NCBI RefSeq assembly: GCF_014489115.1
Contig: NZ_JACTAH010000002.1
Coordinates: 186,001 to 250,000, forward strand
Direction: 5' to 3'
Origin: Thauera sedimentorum
Lineage (GTDB): Bacteria > Pseudomonadota > Gammaproteobacteria > Burkholderiales > Rhodocyclaceae
Length of the DNA stretch: 64,000 bases
Shown piece after piece: positions 1 to 9,242 of this stretch. A program made the position numbers and the translations under genes. Under the pieces are notes generated by a model, which did no database searches, was not told the origin of the DNA, and saw only the letters and a program-made list of their open reading frames with translations. How positions within the stretch are numbered: the first letter of the stretch is position 1; the number at the start of each line of letters is the position of its first letter.

Positions 1-282
1 CGAGACGCCCGCATTGGCGATCACCACGTCGGGCACACCGAACTCGGCCATGAAGCGCGCGGCCGCCTCACGCATGGCGGCCGGATCGCCGCAATCGGCC
101 GGCAGCACCAGATGCTCGCCGGGCAGCCCGGCCGCCAGCGCGTGGAGCGTCTCGGCACGGCGGGCGACCAGGCCCAGGCGCGCGCCGTCGGCCGCATAGT
201 GGCGGGCCAGCGCCTCGCCCAGCCCGCTGGAGGCGCCGGTGATCAGCACGCTCCGCGGACGCGGCGAGCCGGTCGGTCTCAC
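1..282 (-). CDS. Short-chain dehydrogenase/reductase (SDR), N-terminal part only
   Basis: The reverse strand encodes the start of a Rossmann-fold SDR oxidoreductase; the rest lies beyond the left edge. Visible are the cofactor loop TGASSGLG near the N-terminus, an Arg-Arg pair after the second strand (LVARRAE) that suggests NADP(H) preference, and an ANAG motif at the edge. No ATG fits. I chose GTG at 282; an in-frame GTG at 288 is equally possible. Substrate cannot be told. It follows dsbA on the same strand with about 30 bases between, so it is probably co-transcribed with argS, the SPOR gene and dsbA. Confidence 0.8.
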   Translation of the reverse strand, partial: MRPTGSPRPRSVLITGASSGLGEALARHYAADGARLGLVARRAETLHALAAGLPGEHLVLPADCGDPAAMREAAARFMAEFGVPDVVIANAGVS

Positions 283-314
283 GGACACCCCGCAAGGCGG
301 GCCGGCATCGGGAC

Positions 315-953
315 TCAGCCCTTGCTGCGCTCGCTGCGCACGCGGGCGACCAGCTGGTCGAGCACCTTGATCGCGCCCTCGTGGCCGCCGGCCATCGAAC
401 TGGCGGTCAGGTACTTGCCCTCGACGACCAGGGTGGGCACGCCGCTGATCTTCATCGCCGCCGCGAGCTGGTTGCCACGCTGGAGCATGGACTGCACGCC
501 GAAGGACTTGTAGGTCTCCATGAAGCGTTCCACGTCGGCGACCTTGCCGGTCACCCACTCGCGCACCCCGCTTTCGGTGTGCAGCGGGCGCTTGTCCTTC
601 TGCACCGCACCGAAGATCTGCGGGTGCAGCTTCTCCAGTTCGCCGGTGACTTCCGCGGTGTAGTACAGGCGCGCCAGGCCCTGCAGCTGGGCGCTGTTCC
701 ACAGCACCGGCACATGGCGGAAATGCACATCCTGCGGCTGGGCCTTGGCCCACAGGTGGATCAGCGGCGCGAGGTCGGCGCAGTGCGGACAGCCGTAGTG
801 GAAGAACTTGATGACCTCGATGCGCGCCGGGTCGTCGGTCGGCTGTGCCGGATTGAGGACAGTGAAGCCTCCTTGCTGGGCCAGGGCGCCCGCAACGGGG
901 GATGCGAGCGCGCCGAGGGCGGCGAGTTGCTTCAGGGCGGTACGACGGTTCAT
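315..953 (-). CDS. dsbA: Thiol:disulfide interchange protein DsbA
   Basis: Periplasmic oxidase that introduces disulfide bonds into exported proteins and is re-oxidised by DsbB. The 212-residue protein begins with a signal peptide (about residues 1-25, ending ALA). The active-site CPHC motif follows at Cys55/Cys58 in FFHYGCPHC, and the cis-proline motif SGVPT lies near residue 171, as in a thioredoxin fold with a helical insert. Length matches betaproteobacterial DsbA. It lies downstream of the SPOR-domain gene and argS on the same strand, an order I associate with Azoarcus/Thauera genomes. The start is the only sensible one because the signal peptide begins there. Confidence 0.95.
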   Translation of the reverse strand: MNRRTALKQLAALGALASPVAGALAQQGGFTVLNPAQPTDDPARIEVIKFFHYGCPHCADLAPLIHLWAKAQPQDVHFRHVPVLWNSAQLQGLARLYYTAEVTGELEKLHPQIFGAVQKDKRPLHTESGVREWVTGKVADVERFMETYKSFGVQSMLQRGNQLAAAMKISGVPTLVVEGKYLTASSMAGGHEGAIKVLDQLVARVRSERSKG

Positions 954-1029
954 GCGGTTCTCCGTTTGCTTGACGGCAGATAGACGGTGCCGCGCACGAA
1001 GCGTTCCCGCTCCGTGCGCAAGATCGGGT

Positions 1030-1599
1030 TCAGGGCGCGGCGCGCACCACGGTGGCGGTGAAGCCGCCTTCGGCCAGGCGCGAGCGCATCGGCGCCATGT
1101 CCTCGGGCTTGCCGAACGGACCGATGCGCACCCTGTGCACCGTGCGCCCGTCGGCGGTGCGCCCGCGCTGTGCGCTGGCCTCGATGCCGGACAGCGCCAG
1201 ACGCGCCTTCAGGTTGTCCGCCTCGGACGGATCCTCGAAGGCGCCGACCTGCAGGTAGAGGCGCTCGACCGGCGCCGGCGCGGGCTGGGCCGCCGGAGCC
1301 ACCGGTTCGGCCTGCGCACCATCGCCCTGCGGCAGGATCTTGTAGAACTGGAAGTCCTGCTTCACCACCGGGCGGTCGCCGGGCTTGCCCGGCAGCGCCA
1401 CCGGCGGCTGGTCGGCACCGGGGATCCGCGGGCTGGTCGGCGGCGCCTGGAAGGGATTGGCCCGGGTGAAGTACCAGGCCGCACCGGCAGCGAACACCGC
1501 CCCGAGCACCAGGCCGATGAAGATGCCAATGACGATCCCGCCGCCACTGCGGGCCGGCCGGTTTCCGGACTTCTTCCGGGGTTTGCTGTCGCGACTCAC
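1030..1599 (-). CDS. SPOR-domain membrane protein
   Basis: A 189-residue bitopic inner-membrane protein. A basic N-terminus (residues 1-20) is followed by one transmembrane segment (about 22-46, rich in Gly/Ala/Val). Then comes a Pro-rich periplasmic linker and a C-terminal SPOR domain (about 112-187) with the usual pattern LQVGAF near its start and VHRVRIGPF in the middle. SPOR domains bind denuded glycan strands at the division septum, so a role in cell division or septal peptidoglycan is likely but not specific. It starts 16 bases after argS stops, on the same strand, so the two are probably one transcript with dsbA. Confidence 0.88.
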   Translation of the reverse strand: MSRDSKPRKKSGNRPARSGGGIVIGIFIGLVLGAVFAAGAAWYFTRANPFQAPPTSPRIPGADQPPVALPGKPGDRPVVKQDFQFYKILPQGDGAQAEPVAPAAQPAPAPVERLYLQVGAFEDPSEADNLKARLALSGIEASAQRGRTADGRTVHRVRIGPFGKPEDMAPMRSRLAEGGFTATVVRAAP

Positions 1600-1614
1600 G
1601 TCAGTCTCCGAAAA

Positions 1615-3378
1615 CTACATCGACGCCGGGGCGGACACGCCGAGCAGCGCCAGCCCGCCGGCCAGCACCTGGCGCACCGCCGCGGCCAGCGCCAGGCGGG
1701 CGAGCTTGAGGGCCTCGTCCTCCACCAGCATGCGCTCGGCGTTGTACCAGCTGTGGAACTCGGCAGCGAGGTCCTTGAGGTAGAAGGCGATCTGGTGCGG
1801 CGCATAGTCGGTGGCGGCGTTCTGCACCAGCTCGGGGTAGGCGGCCAGGCTGGCACACAGCGCCAGTTCGCGCTCGTTCTCCAGGCGGCCGAGATCGGCG
1901 CCGGCCAGTTCCGCCGCGTCGCCGTCCCATTGCGCCAGCACCGAGCACACCCGCGCATGTGCGTACTGCACGTAGTACACCGGGTTCTCGTTGCTCTGGC
2001 TCTTGGCCAGGTCGAGGTCGAAGTCCAGGTGCTGGTCGCTCTTGCGCAACACGTAGAAGAAGCGGCAGGCGTCGTTGCCGACTTCCTTGCGCAGCTCGCG
2101 CAGGGTGACGAACTCGCCCGAGCGGGTGGACATCGAGGTCTTCTGGCCGTTGCGGTACAGCACCGCGAACTGCACCAGCGCCACTTCCAGCTTCTCCGGC
2201 GGCAGGCCGAGCGCGACGATCGCGCCGCGCACCCGCGGGATGTAGCCGTGGTGGTCGGCGCCCCAGATGTCGATGATGCGGTCGAAGCCGCGCTCGTACT
2301 TGTTCAGGTGATAGGCGATGTCCGAGGCGAAGTAGGTGAACAGGCCGTTCTCGCGCTGCACCACGCGGTCCTTCTCGTCGCCGAAGTCGGTGGAGCGGAA
2401 CCACTTGGCGCCATCCTGAACGTAGATGTGGCCGGCCTGCTCCAGTTGGCCGATCGCGCGCTCGATGAGGCCGGTGTCGAACAGGCTCTGCTCGGAGAAC
2501 CACTTGTCGAAGCGCACGCCGAACTCGGCCAGGTCCTCGCGCCCGTCGCTCAGCTGCTCGTTGAGCGCGAAGCCATGCACCCAGGCGTAGTCCTCGCCCA
2601 GCAGGCGCTTGGCGTTGCCGATCAGCGCGTCCAGATGCTCCTCGCGCTGCTGCTTGGCCTCGTCGTCCTTGCGCTCGGCCGGCGGCAGGCCGGGCGTGCC
2701 GGCCAGCACCTGCTCCAGCGTGACCTTGGCGAAGCGGTCCTGGTGGGCGTCGCGCAGCTCGCGCGCCATGTCGATCACGTAGTCGCCCTGGTAGGCATTG
2801 GGCGGAAAGCTCACCTCGACGCCGAAGAAGGCCAGGTAGCGCAGCCAGGTCGACAGCGCCAGGATGTCCATCTGCCGGCCGGCGTCGTTGACGTAGTACT
2901 CGCGGGTGACATCAAAGCCGGCAAAGGCCAGCAGGTCGGACAGCGAGGCGCCGTAGGCCGCGCCGCGTCCGTGGCCGACGTGCAGCGGGCCGGTGGGATT
3001 GGCGGAGACGAACTCGACCTGCACCTTCACGCCCTTGTGTGCACCGCGCCCGTAGTCGGCGCCGCGCGCCAGCACCTCGCGCACCACCGCGGTCTTGGCA
3101 TCCGCGGCCAGGGTGAAATTGATGAAGCCCGCGCCGGCCACCTCGGCCTTGGCCACCAGCCCGGATGCCGGCAGCTCGGCCAGCAGCAGGGCGGCCAGTT
3201 CGCGCGGGTTGCGGCGCAAGGGCTTGGCCAGCTGCAGGGCCAGGTTGGTGGCGAAATCGCCGTGGTTCGCCTGCTTGGGACGCTCCAGCAGGATGGCGGC
3301 ATCGGCCTGCTCGGGGGCGACGCTCTTCAGTGCGGCGCGCAGCAGGTCGGTGAGGAGAACTTTCGGATCGGCGCTCAT
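1615..3378 (-). CDS. argS: Arginyl-tRNA synthetase
   Basis: Class I aminoacyl-tRNA synthetase that charges tRNA(Arg) in the cytoplasm. The 587-residue product has the family N-terminal additional domain. The HIGH-type motif appears as HVGHGRG, preceded by ANPTGP (about residues 125-135). A KMSKS-like loop appears as SMSTRSG, and a C-terminal DALR anticodon-binding domain ends the protein. Length is normal for ArgS. It heads a minus-strand run argS - SPOR - dsbA - SDR. A TATAAT box lies about 30 bases upstream of the ATG. It is divergent from ubiB. Confidence 0.97.
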   Translation of the reverse strand: MSADPKVLLTDLLRAALKSVAPEQADAAILLERPKQANHGDFATNLALQLAKPLRRNPRELAALLLAELPASGLVAKAEVAGAGFINFTLAADAKTAVVREVLARGADYGRGAHKGVKVQVEFVSANPTGPLHVGHGRGAAYGASLSDLLAFAGFDVTREYYVNDAGRQMDILALSTWLRYLAFFGVEVSFPPNAYQGDYVIDMARELRDAHQDRFAKVTLEQVLAGTPGLPPAERKDDEAKQQREEHLDALIGNAKRLLGEDYAWVHGFALNEQLSDGREDLAEFGVRFDKWFSEQSLFDTGLIERAIGQLEQAGHIYVQDGAKWFRSTDFGDEKDRVVQRENGLFTYFASDIAYHLNKYERGFDRIIDIWGADHHGYIPRVRGAIVALGLPPEKLEVALVQFAVLYRNGQKTSMSTRSGEFVTLRELRKEVGNDACRFFYVLRKSDQHLDFDLDLAKSQSNENPVYYVQYAHARVCSVLAQWDGDAAELAGADLGRLENERELALCASLAAYPELVQNAATDYAPHQIAFYLKDLAAEFHSWYNAERMLVEDEALKLARLALAAAVRQVLAGGLALLGVSAPASM

Positions 3379-3407
3379 GGCACTCGCAGGGACGGGAAAA
3401 GCGCTGA

Positions 3408-3413
3408 ATTATA
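3408..3413 (-). promoter_or_regulatory. Candidate -10 box for argS
   Basis: The reverse strand reads TATAAT, a perfect sigma-70 -10 hexamer, about 30 bases before the argS start codon. No good -35 hexamer sits at 16-18 bases spacing, so this rests on the -10 alone. Confidence 0.4.
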
Positions 3414-3538
3414 ACGGATCGCGCCCCGACGCCCGGGTAAGCACACGCAACAGGGCGGCAGCATCCGCCGTCAACGGCTCTCGACGGCGCGCGGCGCTCT
3501 CCGATAAAGTCCGTCCTTTCCCTTCCCGCCTTCCGCCC

Positions 3539-5068
3539 GTGCGCCTGTTCCGCCTCGTCAAGATCGTCACCGTCGGCCTGCGCTTCGGCCTGGATCGCAT
3601 CGTCCTGGACGCCGACACCAGCGGGCGGCTTGCGCGCGTGTGGAACGTGCTGTTCTTCTGGCGGCGCTTCCGCGAGCCGCGCGCGGTACGCCTGCGCCGC
3701 GCACTGGAATCGCTGGGCCCGATCTTCGTCAAGTTCGGCCAGATGCTGTCCACCCGGCGCGACCTGCTGCCTCCGGACCTGGCCGACGAGCTCGCGCTGC
3801 TGCAGGACCGCGTGCCGCCCTTCCCCACCGCGCAGGCGATCGCGGTGCTGGAGGATTTCTACGGCAAACCGGTGGACGAGGTATTCCACGACTTCAACCG
3901 CACGCCGGTGGCGTCGGCCTCGGTGGCGCAGGTGCATTTCGCCCACCTGCCCGACGGCACCGAAGTCGCGGTGAAGGTGCTGCGCCCCGGCATCGAGCGC
4001 GTCATCGCCCACGACCTGGCGCTGATGGAAGCGGCCGCCATCCTCCTCGAGAAGGTGTGGCCGGAAGGCCGCCGGCTGAAGCCCCGCGAGGTGGTCGGCG
4101 AGTTCGCCAAGTACCTGGCCGACGAGCTCGACCTGATGCGCGAGGCGGCCAACTGCTCGCAGCTGCGGCGCAACTTCACCGGCTCCAAGCTGCTGATCGT
4201 GCCCGAGGTCTATTGGGACTGGTGCGGCAAGTCGGTGATGGTGATGGAGCGCATGCACGGCGTGCCTATTTCGCAGACCGCGGCGCTGCGCGCGCAGGGC
4301 ACGGACCTGTCCAGGCTGTCGCGTGCCGGCGTGGAGATCTTCTTCACCCAGGTGTTCCGCGACGGCTTCTTCCACGCCGACATGCACCCCGGCAACATTT
4401 TCGTGCATGCCGACGGGCGCTACATCGCGCTCGACTTCGGCATCATGGGCACGCTCACCGACGTCGACAAGAACTACCTTGCGACCAATTTCCTGGCCTT
4501 CTTCAAGCGCGACTACAAGCGCGTCGCCCAGGCCCACATCGACGCCGGCTGGGTGCCGGCCAAGACCCGGGTGGACGAGTTCGAGAGCGCCATCCGCGCG
4601 GTGTGCGAGCCGATCTTCGACAAGCCGCTCAAGGACATCTCCTTCGGCAAGACCCTGCTGCGCCTGTTCCAGACCGCGCGCCGCTTCGAGATGGAAGTCC
4701 AGCCCCAGCTGGTGATGCTGCAGAAGACCCTGCTCAACATCGAAGGCCTGGGCCGCCAGCTCGACCCGGAACTGGACCTGTGGAAGACCGCCAAGCCCTT
4801 CCTCGAACGCTGGATGGACGAGCAGATGGGCTGGCGCGCGCTCTCACGCGGCATCCGCGAAGAGGCCCCGGCCTGGGCCGGCACCCTGCCCCAGCTGCCG
4901 CGCCTGATACACCACGCGCTCACCGAGCCCGCCCGCCAGCAGGCCGCGATCCGCGACGAGATCGCCCGCCTGGCCGCCACCCAGCGCCAGCATGGGCGAC
5001 TGGTTACCGTCATCGGCCTGCTGCTCGCAGCGCTGGTCGGCATCGAGCTGGCACGCCTGCTGGGCTGA
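3539..5068 (+). CDS. ubiB: UbiB-family kinase-like protein (ubiquinone biosynthesis)
   Basis: An atypical ABC1/ADCK-family ATPase needed for ubiquinone biosynthesis, membrane-anchored and associated with the late Ubi enzymes. I chose GTG at 3539 ([10 protein letters not shown]), giving 509 residues, because the upstream in-frame sequence has no family similarity. Diagnostic motifs are visible: [14 protein letters not shown] (the KxGQ motif), the Ala-rich nucleotide loop [17 protein letters not shown] in the catalytic loop, and LDFG for metal binding. A C-terminal hydrophobic hairpin ends the protein ([19 protein letters not shown]). It is divergent from argS, and the next ubiquinone genes (ubiU-V-T) lie 4 kb downstream. 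Function is confident at family level. Confidence 0.93.
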   Translation: MRLFRLVKIVTVGLRFGLDRIVLDADTSGRLARVWNVLFFWRRFREPRAVRLRRALESLGPIFVKFGQMLSTRRDLLPPDLADELALLQDRVPPFPTAQAIAVLEDFYGKPVDEVFHDFNRTPVASASVAQVHFAHLPDGTEVAVKVLRPGIERVIAHDLALMEAAAILLEKVWPEGRRLKPREVVGEFAKYLADELDLMREAANCSQLRRNFTGSKLLIVPEVYWDWCGKSVMVMERMHGVPISQTAALRAQGTDLSRLSRAGVEIFFTQVFRDGFFHADMHPGNIFVHADGRYIALDFGIMGTLTDVDKNYLATNFLAFFKRDYKRVAQAHIDAGWVPAKTRVDEFESAIRAVCEPIFDKPLKDISFGKTLLRLFQTARRFEMEVQPQLVMLQKTLLNIEGLGRQLDPELDLWKTAKPFLERWMDEQMGWRALSRGIREEAPAWAGTLPQLPRLIHHALTEPARQQAAIRDEIARLAATQRQHGRLVTVIGLLLAALVGIELARLLG

Positions 5069-5166
5069 ACGATTCCGCCCGCCCGTCATCAAACGGGCAT
5101 GCCGGGCGCTTGCAGTCCGCGCGCCGCCGCCCGGCCCCGTGTTCAACGGACGAGAGGCAGGCGATC

Positions 5167-7308
5167 ATGACCCAACCCACTCCGCTCCCCCACGGCCCGC
5201 GCGCCACCGTCCGGGTGGTCGGCGCCGCCGCAGCCCTTGGCGCCCCCAGCGCCGGTCCCGCGGCCGGCCCCGACGCCCTGCTGGCTGCGGGCCTGCTTCA
5301 CCACCTGAGCATCCGCGGCACCGCCGCGGCGCTCGACACCGTGCTGCATCCGCCACAGCCGCAACTCCCCGCGGGAGCCCCCGCCGCCGAGCGCCTGGCG
5401 GCGGTCGGCGCATACGCCCGCCGGCTGGCCGACCACCTCGCCGCGCTGCCCGACGACAGCCTGCCGCTGGTGCTCGGCGGCGACCACGCGGTGGCCGTCG
5501 GCACCTGGCGCGGCATGGCGCGCCGCCTTGAGGCACGCGGTCCGCTGGGCCTGATCTGGATCGACGCCCATCTCGACAGCCACACCGACACCAGCACGCA
5601 CTCCGGCAACATCCACGGCATGCCGCTGGCCGCCCTGCTCGGCGAGGGCGCCGAGGCGCTCACCGGCGTCCCCGGCCCGCGCCTGGACCCCGCCCATGTG
5701 TGCGTGGTCGGCGCACGCGCCTGGGAAGCCGAAGAGGTCGAACGCCTCACCCGCCTGGGCGTGCGCATCTTCGGCATGGCCGAAGTGCGCCGCCGCGGCC
5801 TGGATGCGGTGTTCTGCGACGCGCTCACCGTGGCACGCAGCGGCACCGCGGGCTTCGGCGTCAGCGTGGACCTGGATGCGGTCGACCCGGGCGACATCCC
5901 CGCGGTGCTGTGCCCCGCGCCCGGCGGGCTGTCCGCCCAGGGACTGGCCGACACCCTGCACGTGCTGCGCAGTTGCGGCGACCTGGTGGCCCTGGAGATC
6001 GTCGAATACCTGCCCGAGCGCGACCCGCAGGGCGCCGTCGCAGCCTGGGTGAACACCTTTGCCGAGGCCGCGCTGGGCCCCAACACCTACCTGCTGCGCG
6101 CCCGCGAACGCGAATTCGGCGCCCACAACTATGCCCCGCTGCCGGTGGCCTTCCAGCGCGGCGAGGGCGTGTGGCTGTGGGACGTCGAGGGACGGCGCTA
6201 CCTGGACATGATGAGCGCCTACTCGGCGGTGAGCTTCGGCCACTCCCATCCGCGCCTGGTGCAGGCGCTCACCGAGCAGGCCGGGCGCCTGGCGCTGACC
6301 TCGCGCGCCTACTCCAACGACCGCCTGCCGCTGCTGCTCGAGCGCCTGTGCGTGATGTTCGGCTACGAGCGCGCGCTGCCGGTGAACACCGGCCTGGAAG
6401 CGGTGGAGACCGCGCTCAAGGCCGCGCGCAAGTGGGCCTACCAGGTCAAGGGCGTACCCACCGACGCCGCCGAGATCATCGGCTGCAACGGCAACTTCCA
6501 TGGCCGTTCGATCGGTATCGTCGGCCTGTCCTCGGTGGCCCAGTACCGCCAGGGCTTCGGCCCCTTCCCACCCGGCCTGCTGCGCATCCCCTATGGCGAC
6601 CCGCAGGCGCTGGAAGAGGCGATCACGCCCAACACCGCGGCCTTCCTGGTCGAACCCATCCAGGCCGAAGGCGGCATCCTGATCCCGCCGTCCGGTTATC
6701 TCGCCCGCTGCGCGGAGATCTGCCGACGCCACAACGTACTGCTGATCGCCGACGAGGTGCAGACCGGGCTGGGGCGCACCGGACGCCTGCTGGGCAGCGA
6801 CCACGACGGCGTGCGCCCGGACGGCATCATCCTCGGCAAGGCCCTGGGCGGCGGTCTGCTGCCGGTGTCCGCCTTCCTTGCCGACCGCGCGGTGATGGAC
6901 GTGTTCACCCCCGGCGACCACGGCTCCACCTTCGGCGGCAATCCGCTGGGCGCCGCGGTGGCGCTGGAAGTGCTCGACCTGCTGCTGGAGACCCGCATCT
7001 GGGAACACGCCGAGCGCGTGGGCCGGCGCATGCGCGAGCGCCTGAGGGCCGACTGCCCGCCCTGCGTGCGCGAGATCCGTGGGCGCGGCCTGCTGACCGG
7101 CATCGAACTGCACCCGGACGGCGCCTCGGCCGGCCTGGCGGCAGAACTGCTGCTCGCCCGCGGCATCGCCACCCGCGACACCCACCGCAGCGTGCTGCGC
7201 CTGTCGCCGCCGCTGATCATCGAAGCCGATCTCGCCGAGCAGGCGGCGGCTACGGTGTGCGAGGTGCTCGCCGCACTGCCCCAGGGGCAGCACAGCCTGG
7301 CGAGTTAG
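5167..7308 (+). CDS. Fusion of arginase and ornithine aminotransferase (RocF-RocD type)
   Basis: One uninterrupted 713-codon frame encodes two complete enzymes. Residues 1 to about 300 are an arginase/ureohydrolase with all six binuclear-manganese ligands: His107 in GGDH, Asp133/His135/Asp137 in WIDAHLDSH, and Asp235/Asp237 in VDLDAVDP. The SGNIHGMPLA substrate loop is also present. Residues from about 312 are a class III PLP aminotransferase matching ornithine aminotransferase: FGAHNYAPLPV start, GVWLWDVEG, NGNFHGRS, and the PLP lysine Lys558 in LGKALGGG. The join near residues 300-315 is short, with no stop or frameshift. By family knowledge it would turn arginine into urea plus ornithine, then ornithine plus 2-oxoglutarate into glutamate semialdehyde plus glutamate. 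A Shine-Dalgarno-like GAGAGGCAGG precedes the ATG. An SSS symporter follows by 172 bases. Confidence 0.9.
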   Translation: MTQPTPLPHGPRATVRVVGAAAALGAPSAGPAAGPDALLAAGLLHHLSIRGTAAALDTVLHPPQPQLPAGAPAAERLAAVGAYARRLADHLAALPDDSLPLVLGGDHAVAVGTWRGMARRLEARGPLGLIWIDAHLDSHTDTSTHSGNIHGMPLAALLGEGAEALTGVPGPRLDPAHVCVVGARAWEAEEVERLTRLGVRIFGMAEVRRRGLDAVFCDALTVARSGTAGFGVSVDLDAVDPGDIPAVLCPAPGGLSAQGLADTLHVLRSCGDLVALEIVEYLPERDPQGAVAAWVNTFAEAALGPNTYLLRAREREFGAHNYAPLPVAFQRGEGVWLWDVEGRRYLDMMSAYSAVSFGHSHPRLVQALTEQAGRLALTSRAYSNDRLPLLLERLCVMFGYERALPVNTGLEAVETALKAARKWAYQVKGVPTDAAEIIGCNGNFHGRSIGIVGLSSVAQYRQGFGPFPPGLLRIPYGDPQALEEAITPNTAAFLVEPIQAEGGILIPPSGYLARCAEICRRHNVLLIADEVQTGLGRTGRLLGSDHDGVRPDGIILGKALGGGLLPVSAFLADRAVMDVFTPGDHGSTFGGNPLGAAVALEVLDLLLETRIWEHAERVGRRMRERLRADCPPCVREIRGRGLLTGIELHPDGASAGLAAELLLARGIATRDTHRSVLRLSPPLIIEADLAEQAAATVCEVLAALPQGQHSLAS

Positions 7309-7480
7309 GGCGCCGCCCGGCGCCACGCACCATCTTTGTGCGCCATTCGCCGCACGTTGAGCGGCGTTGACCGCCGTTGCCCCGCACATCGGCCGGAAAT
7401 CCGCGCCCCCGCGGCGGAATTTCGTTGCTACACTTCGCCCCGCTGAAAACCACACCTGAAACCTTGCGGAGAAGCCGCCC

Positions 7481-8938
7481 ATGCTGCTCTGGCTCGTCGT
7501 CGCCTACCTGGTCATCTCCATCGGCATCGGCCTGGTGGCCGCTACCCGGGTGCACAACGCCCGCGACTACATCGTCGCCGGCCGCAACCTGCCGATGTAC
7601 ATCGTGCTGGCCATGGTGTTCGCCACCTGGTTCGGCGCCGAGACCGTGCTCGGCATCTCGGCCACCTTCATCGACGAAGGCTTTCGCGGGCTGATCTCCG
7701 ATCCGCTCGGCGCCTCGCTGTGCCTAGTGCTGTTCGGCCTGGTGTTCGCCCGCCCGCTGTACCGCATGAACCTGCTCACCCTGGGCGACTTCTTCCGCGT
7801 GCGCTACAACCGCACGACCGAGCTGATCCTGTCGCTGTGCATCGTCGCCTCCTACCTGGGCTGGGTGGCCGCACAGGTCACCGCGCTCGGCCTGGTGTTC
7901 AACGTGCTCTCCGACGGCGTGGTGTCGATGAACCAGGGCATGATGGTCGGCGCCTCGGTGGTGCTGCTGTACACCCTGTTCGGCGGCATGTGGTCGGTGG
8001 CCATCACCACCTTCGTGCAAATGATCGTCATCGTCGCCGGCCTGCTCTACGTGACCTGGCTGGCCGGCGACATGGCCGGCGGCTTCGACACCGTGATTTC
8101 CAAGGCGGCGGCCGAAGGCAAGTTCGAATGGCTGCCCACGCTGGACCCGCTGGACATGCTGGCCTGGATCGCCGCGCTGCTCACCATGGCGCTGGGTTCC
8201 ATCCCGCAGCAGGACGTGTTCCAGCGGGTGAACTCCTCGAAGAACGAACGCATCGCGGTGTGGGGCACCACGCTGGGCGGGGTGAGCTACTTCTTCTTCG
8301 CCGCGGTGCCGCTCTTCCTGGCCTACTCGGCCACGCTGATCGACGCCGACATGGTCGCCCAGCTGATGGAGGACGACACCCAGCTGATCCTCCCGCACCT
8401 GATCATCAACTACATGCCCTTCACCGCCCAGGTGGTGTTCTTCGGCGCCCTGCTGTCGGTGATCATGAGTACCGCCTCGGGCACCCTGCTGGCGCCCTCG
8501 GTGACCTTCTCCGAGAACGTGCTGCGCGGCTTCTTCCCCGGCATGACCGACCGCGGCCTGCTGTGGAGCACGCGGGTCACCGTGGCGGTGTTCGCCGGCC
8601 TGGTCACGCTCTACGCCACCGCCACCGAATCGACCATCCACACCATGGTCGAGAACGCCTACCGCGTGACCCTGGCCGGCGCCTTCGTGCCGCTGGCCGC
8701 CGGCCTGTTCTGGAAGCGCGCCAACAATCTGGGCGCCGCGCTGGCGATCACCTTCGGCCTGGCGACCTGGCTGCTGCTGGAATTCACCGTACCGGAAGGC
8801 GACGTCGAACCGCAGCTGATCGGCCTGGTGGCCAGCGCCATCGGCATGGTGATCGGCGGCTATCTCGGCCGCCAGACCCACCACCGCCCGCACGCCGGCC
8901 ATCATCACGCGGCCGCCGCCACCCATCACGTGCGCTGA
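7481..8938 (+). CDS. Sodium:solute symporter (SSS family)
   Basis: A 485-residue, very hydrophobic protein with about 13 predicted membrane segments. It has the SSS-family pattern: a GRNLP loop after helix 1, FATWFGAETVLGIS in helix 2, LYTLFGGMWSVAITTFVQ, and GSIPQQDVFQRV. It would import an organic solute with sodium; which one is not readable from sequence. The last 20 residues are His-rich (HHRPHAGHHHA and HH near the end) and cytoplasmic or loosely attached, which is unusual. Placement after the arginase-aminotransferase fusion suggests an amino acid or related nitrogen compound, by inference only. Confidence 0.85.
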   Translation: MLLWLVVAYLVISIGIGLVAATRVHNARDYIVAGRNLPMYIVLAMVFATWFGAETVLGISATFIDEGFRGLISDPLGASLCLVLFGLVFARPLYRMNLLTLGDFFRVRYNRTTELILSLCIVASYLGWVAAQVTALGLVFNVLSDGVVSMNQGMMVGASVVLLYTLFGGMWSVAITTFVQMIVIVAGLLYVTWLAGDMAGGFDTVISKAAAEGKFEWLPTLDPLDMLAWIAALLTMALGSIPQQDVFQRVNSSKNERIAVWGTTLGGVSYFFFAAVPLFLAYSATLIDADMVAQLMEDDTQLILPHLIINYMPFTAQVVFFGALLSVIMSTASGTLLAPSVTFSENVLRGFFPGMTDRGLLWSTRVTVAVFAGLVTLYATATESTIHTMVENAYRVTLAGAFVPLAAGLFWKRANNLGAALAITFGLATWLLLEFTVPEGDVEPQLIGLVASAIGMVIGGYLGRQTHHRPHAGHHHAAAATHHVR

Positions 8939-8940
8939 GC

Positions 8941-9160
8941 GGGGCAGCGCCAACCCGACAGCGCCGAGCGAAGGGGCAGTCCCCTCCGGGCGCCCGGCCG
9001 CCCCAAGCCCGGAGGCGCCCCCTCGGGGGGCAGCGCCAGCCCGACAGGATCAAGCGCGGGGGCAGTCCCCTCCGGGCGCCGGGCCGCCCCAAGCCCGGAG
9101 GCGCCCCCTCGGGGGGCAGCGCCGGCCCGACAGGGCCAAGCGTGGGGGCAGTCTCCTCCA
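8941..9160. repeat. 86-bp tandem repeat, about 2.5 copies
   Basis: Three copies begin at 8941, 9027 and 9113, each starting GGGGCAGCGCC. The first two are complete (86 bp each) and nearly identical; the third breaks off near 9160. Each full unit carries GC-rich inverted segments (CTCCGGGCGC and GCCCGGAGGCGCC; CCCCCTCGGGGGG) that could fold in RNA. It fills most of the gap between the symporter and the ubiU promoter and contains no gene. It may also end symporter transcription. Confidence 0.9.
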
Positions 9161-9172
9161 CGGCCGTCACCC

Positions 9173-9186
9173 TTGACCCCGGTCAA
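9173..9186. promoter_or_regulatory. FNR/ANR-like box upstream of ubiU-ubiV-ubiT
   Basis: The palindrome TTGACCCCGGTCAA departs from the FNR consensus TTGAT-N4-ATCAA by one base per half-site. A GACTAT hexamer at 9206-9211 would serve as -10 and puts the box near -40, the class II activator position. UbiU/V/T act in oxygen-independent ubiquinone synthesis, so anaerobic activation makes sense. The spacing and biological fit are the evidence; binding is inferred. Confidence 0.6.
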
Positions 9187-9214
9187 AGCACCGGAACGAC
9201 GCTGAGACTATGGT

Positions 9215-9237
9215 TGCGGGGCTTTTTTGCCCCCGCA
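9215..9237 (+). promoter_or_regulatory. GC hairpin with U6 loop just before ubiU start
   Basis: TGCGGGGC, six T residues, then GCCCCCGCA form an imperfect stem (one bulged C) five bases ahead of the ubiU ATG. No clear Shine-Dalgarno sequence lies between the stem and the start codon, so the leader may limit translation. It is not a standard terminator because the T run is in the loop. Confidence 0.45.
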
Positions 9238-9242
9238 GCCAA

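Noticed and set aside
808-3414. 868-codon open frame on the plus strand over dsbA, SPOR and argS
   Set aside because: It is antisense to clear genes in a high-GC region; the product is rich in Arg/Gln/His/Ala with no domain, as expected for a shadow frame.
3640-5166. Upstream in-frame extension of the arginase fusion back to 3640
   Set aside because: It is the out-of-frame reading of ubiB; the ATG at 5167 has a ribosome binding site and begins the arginase fold.
5143-7482. 779-codon minus-strand frame opposite the arginase-aminotransferase gene
   Set aside because: Composition is that of an antisense GC-rich shadow; the plus strand has full catalytic motifs.
8941-9160. CRISPR array
   Set aside because: The units are contiguous 86-bp tandem copies without unique spacers, and no cas genes are near.
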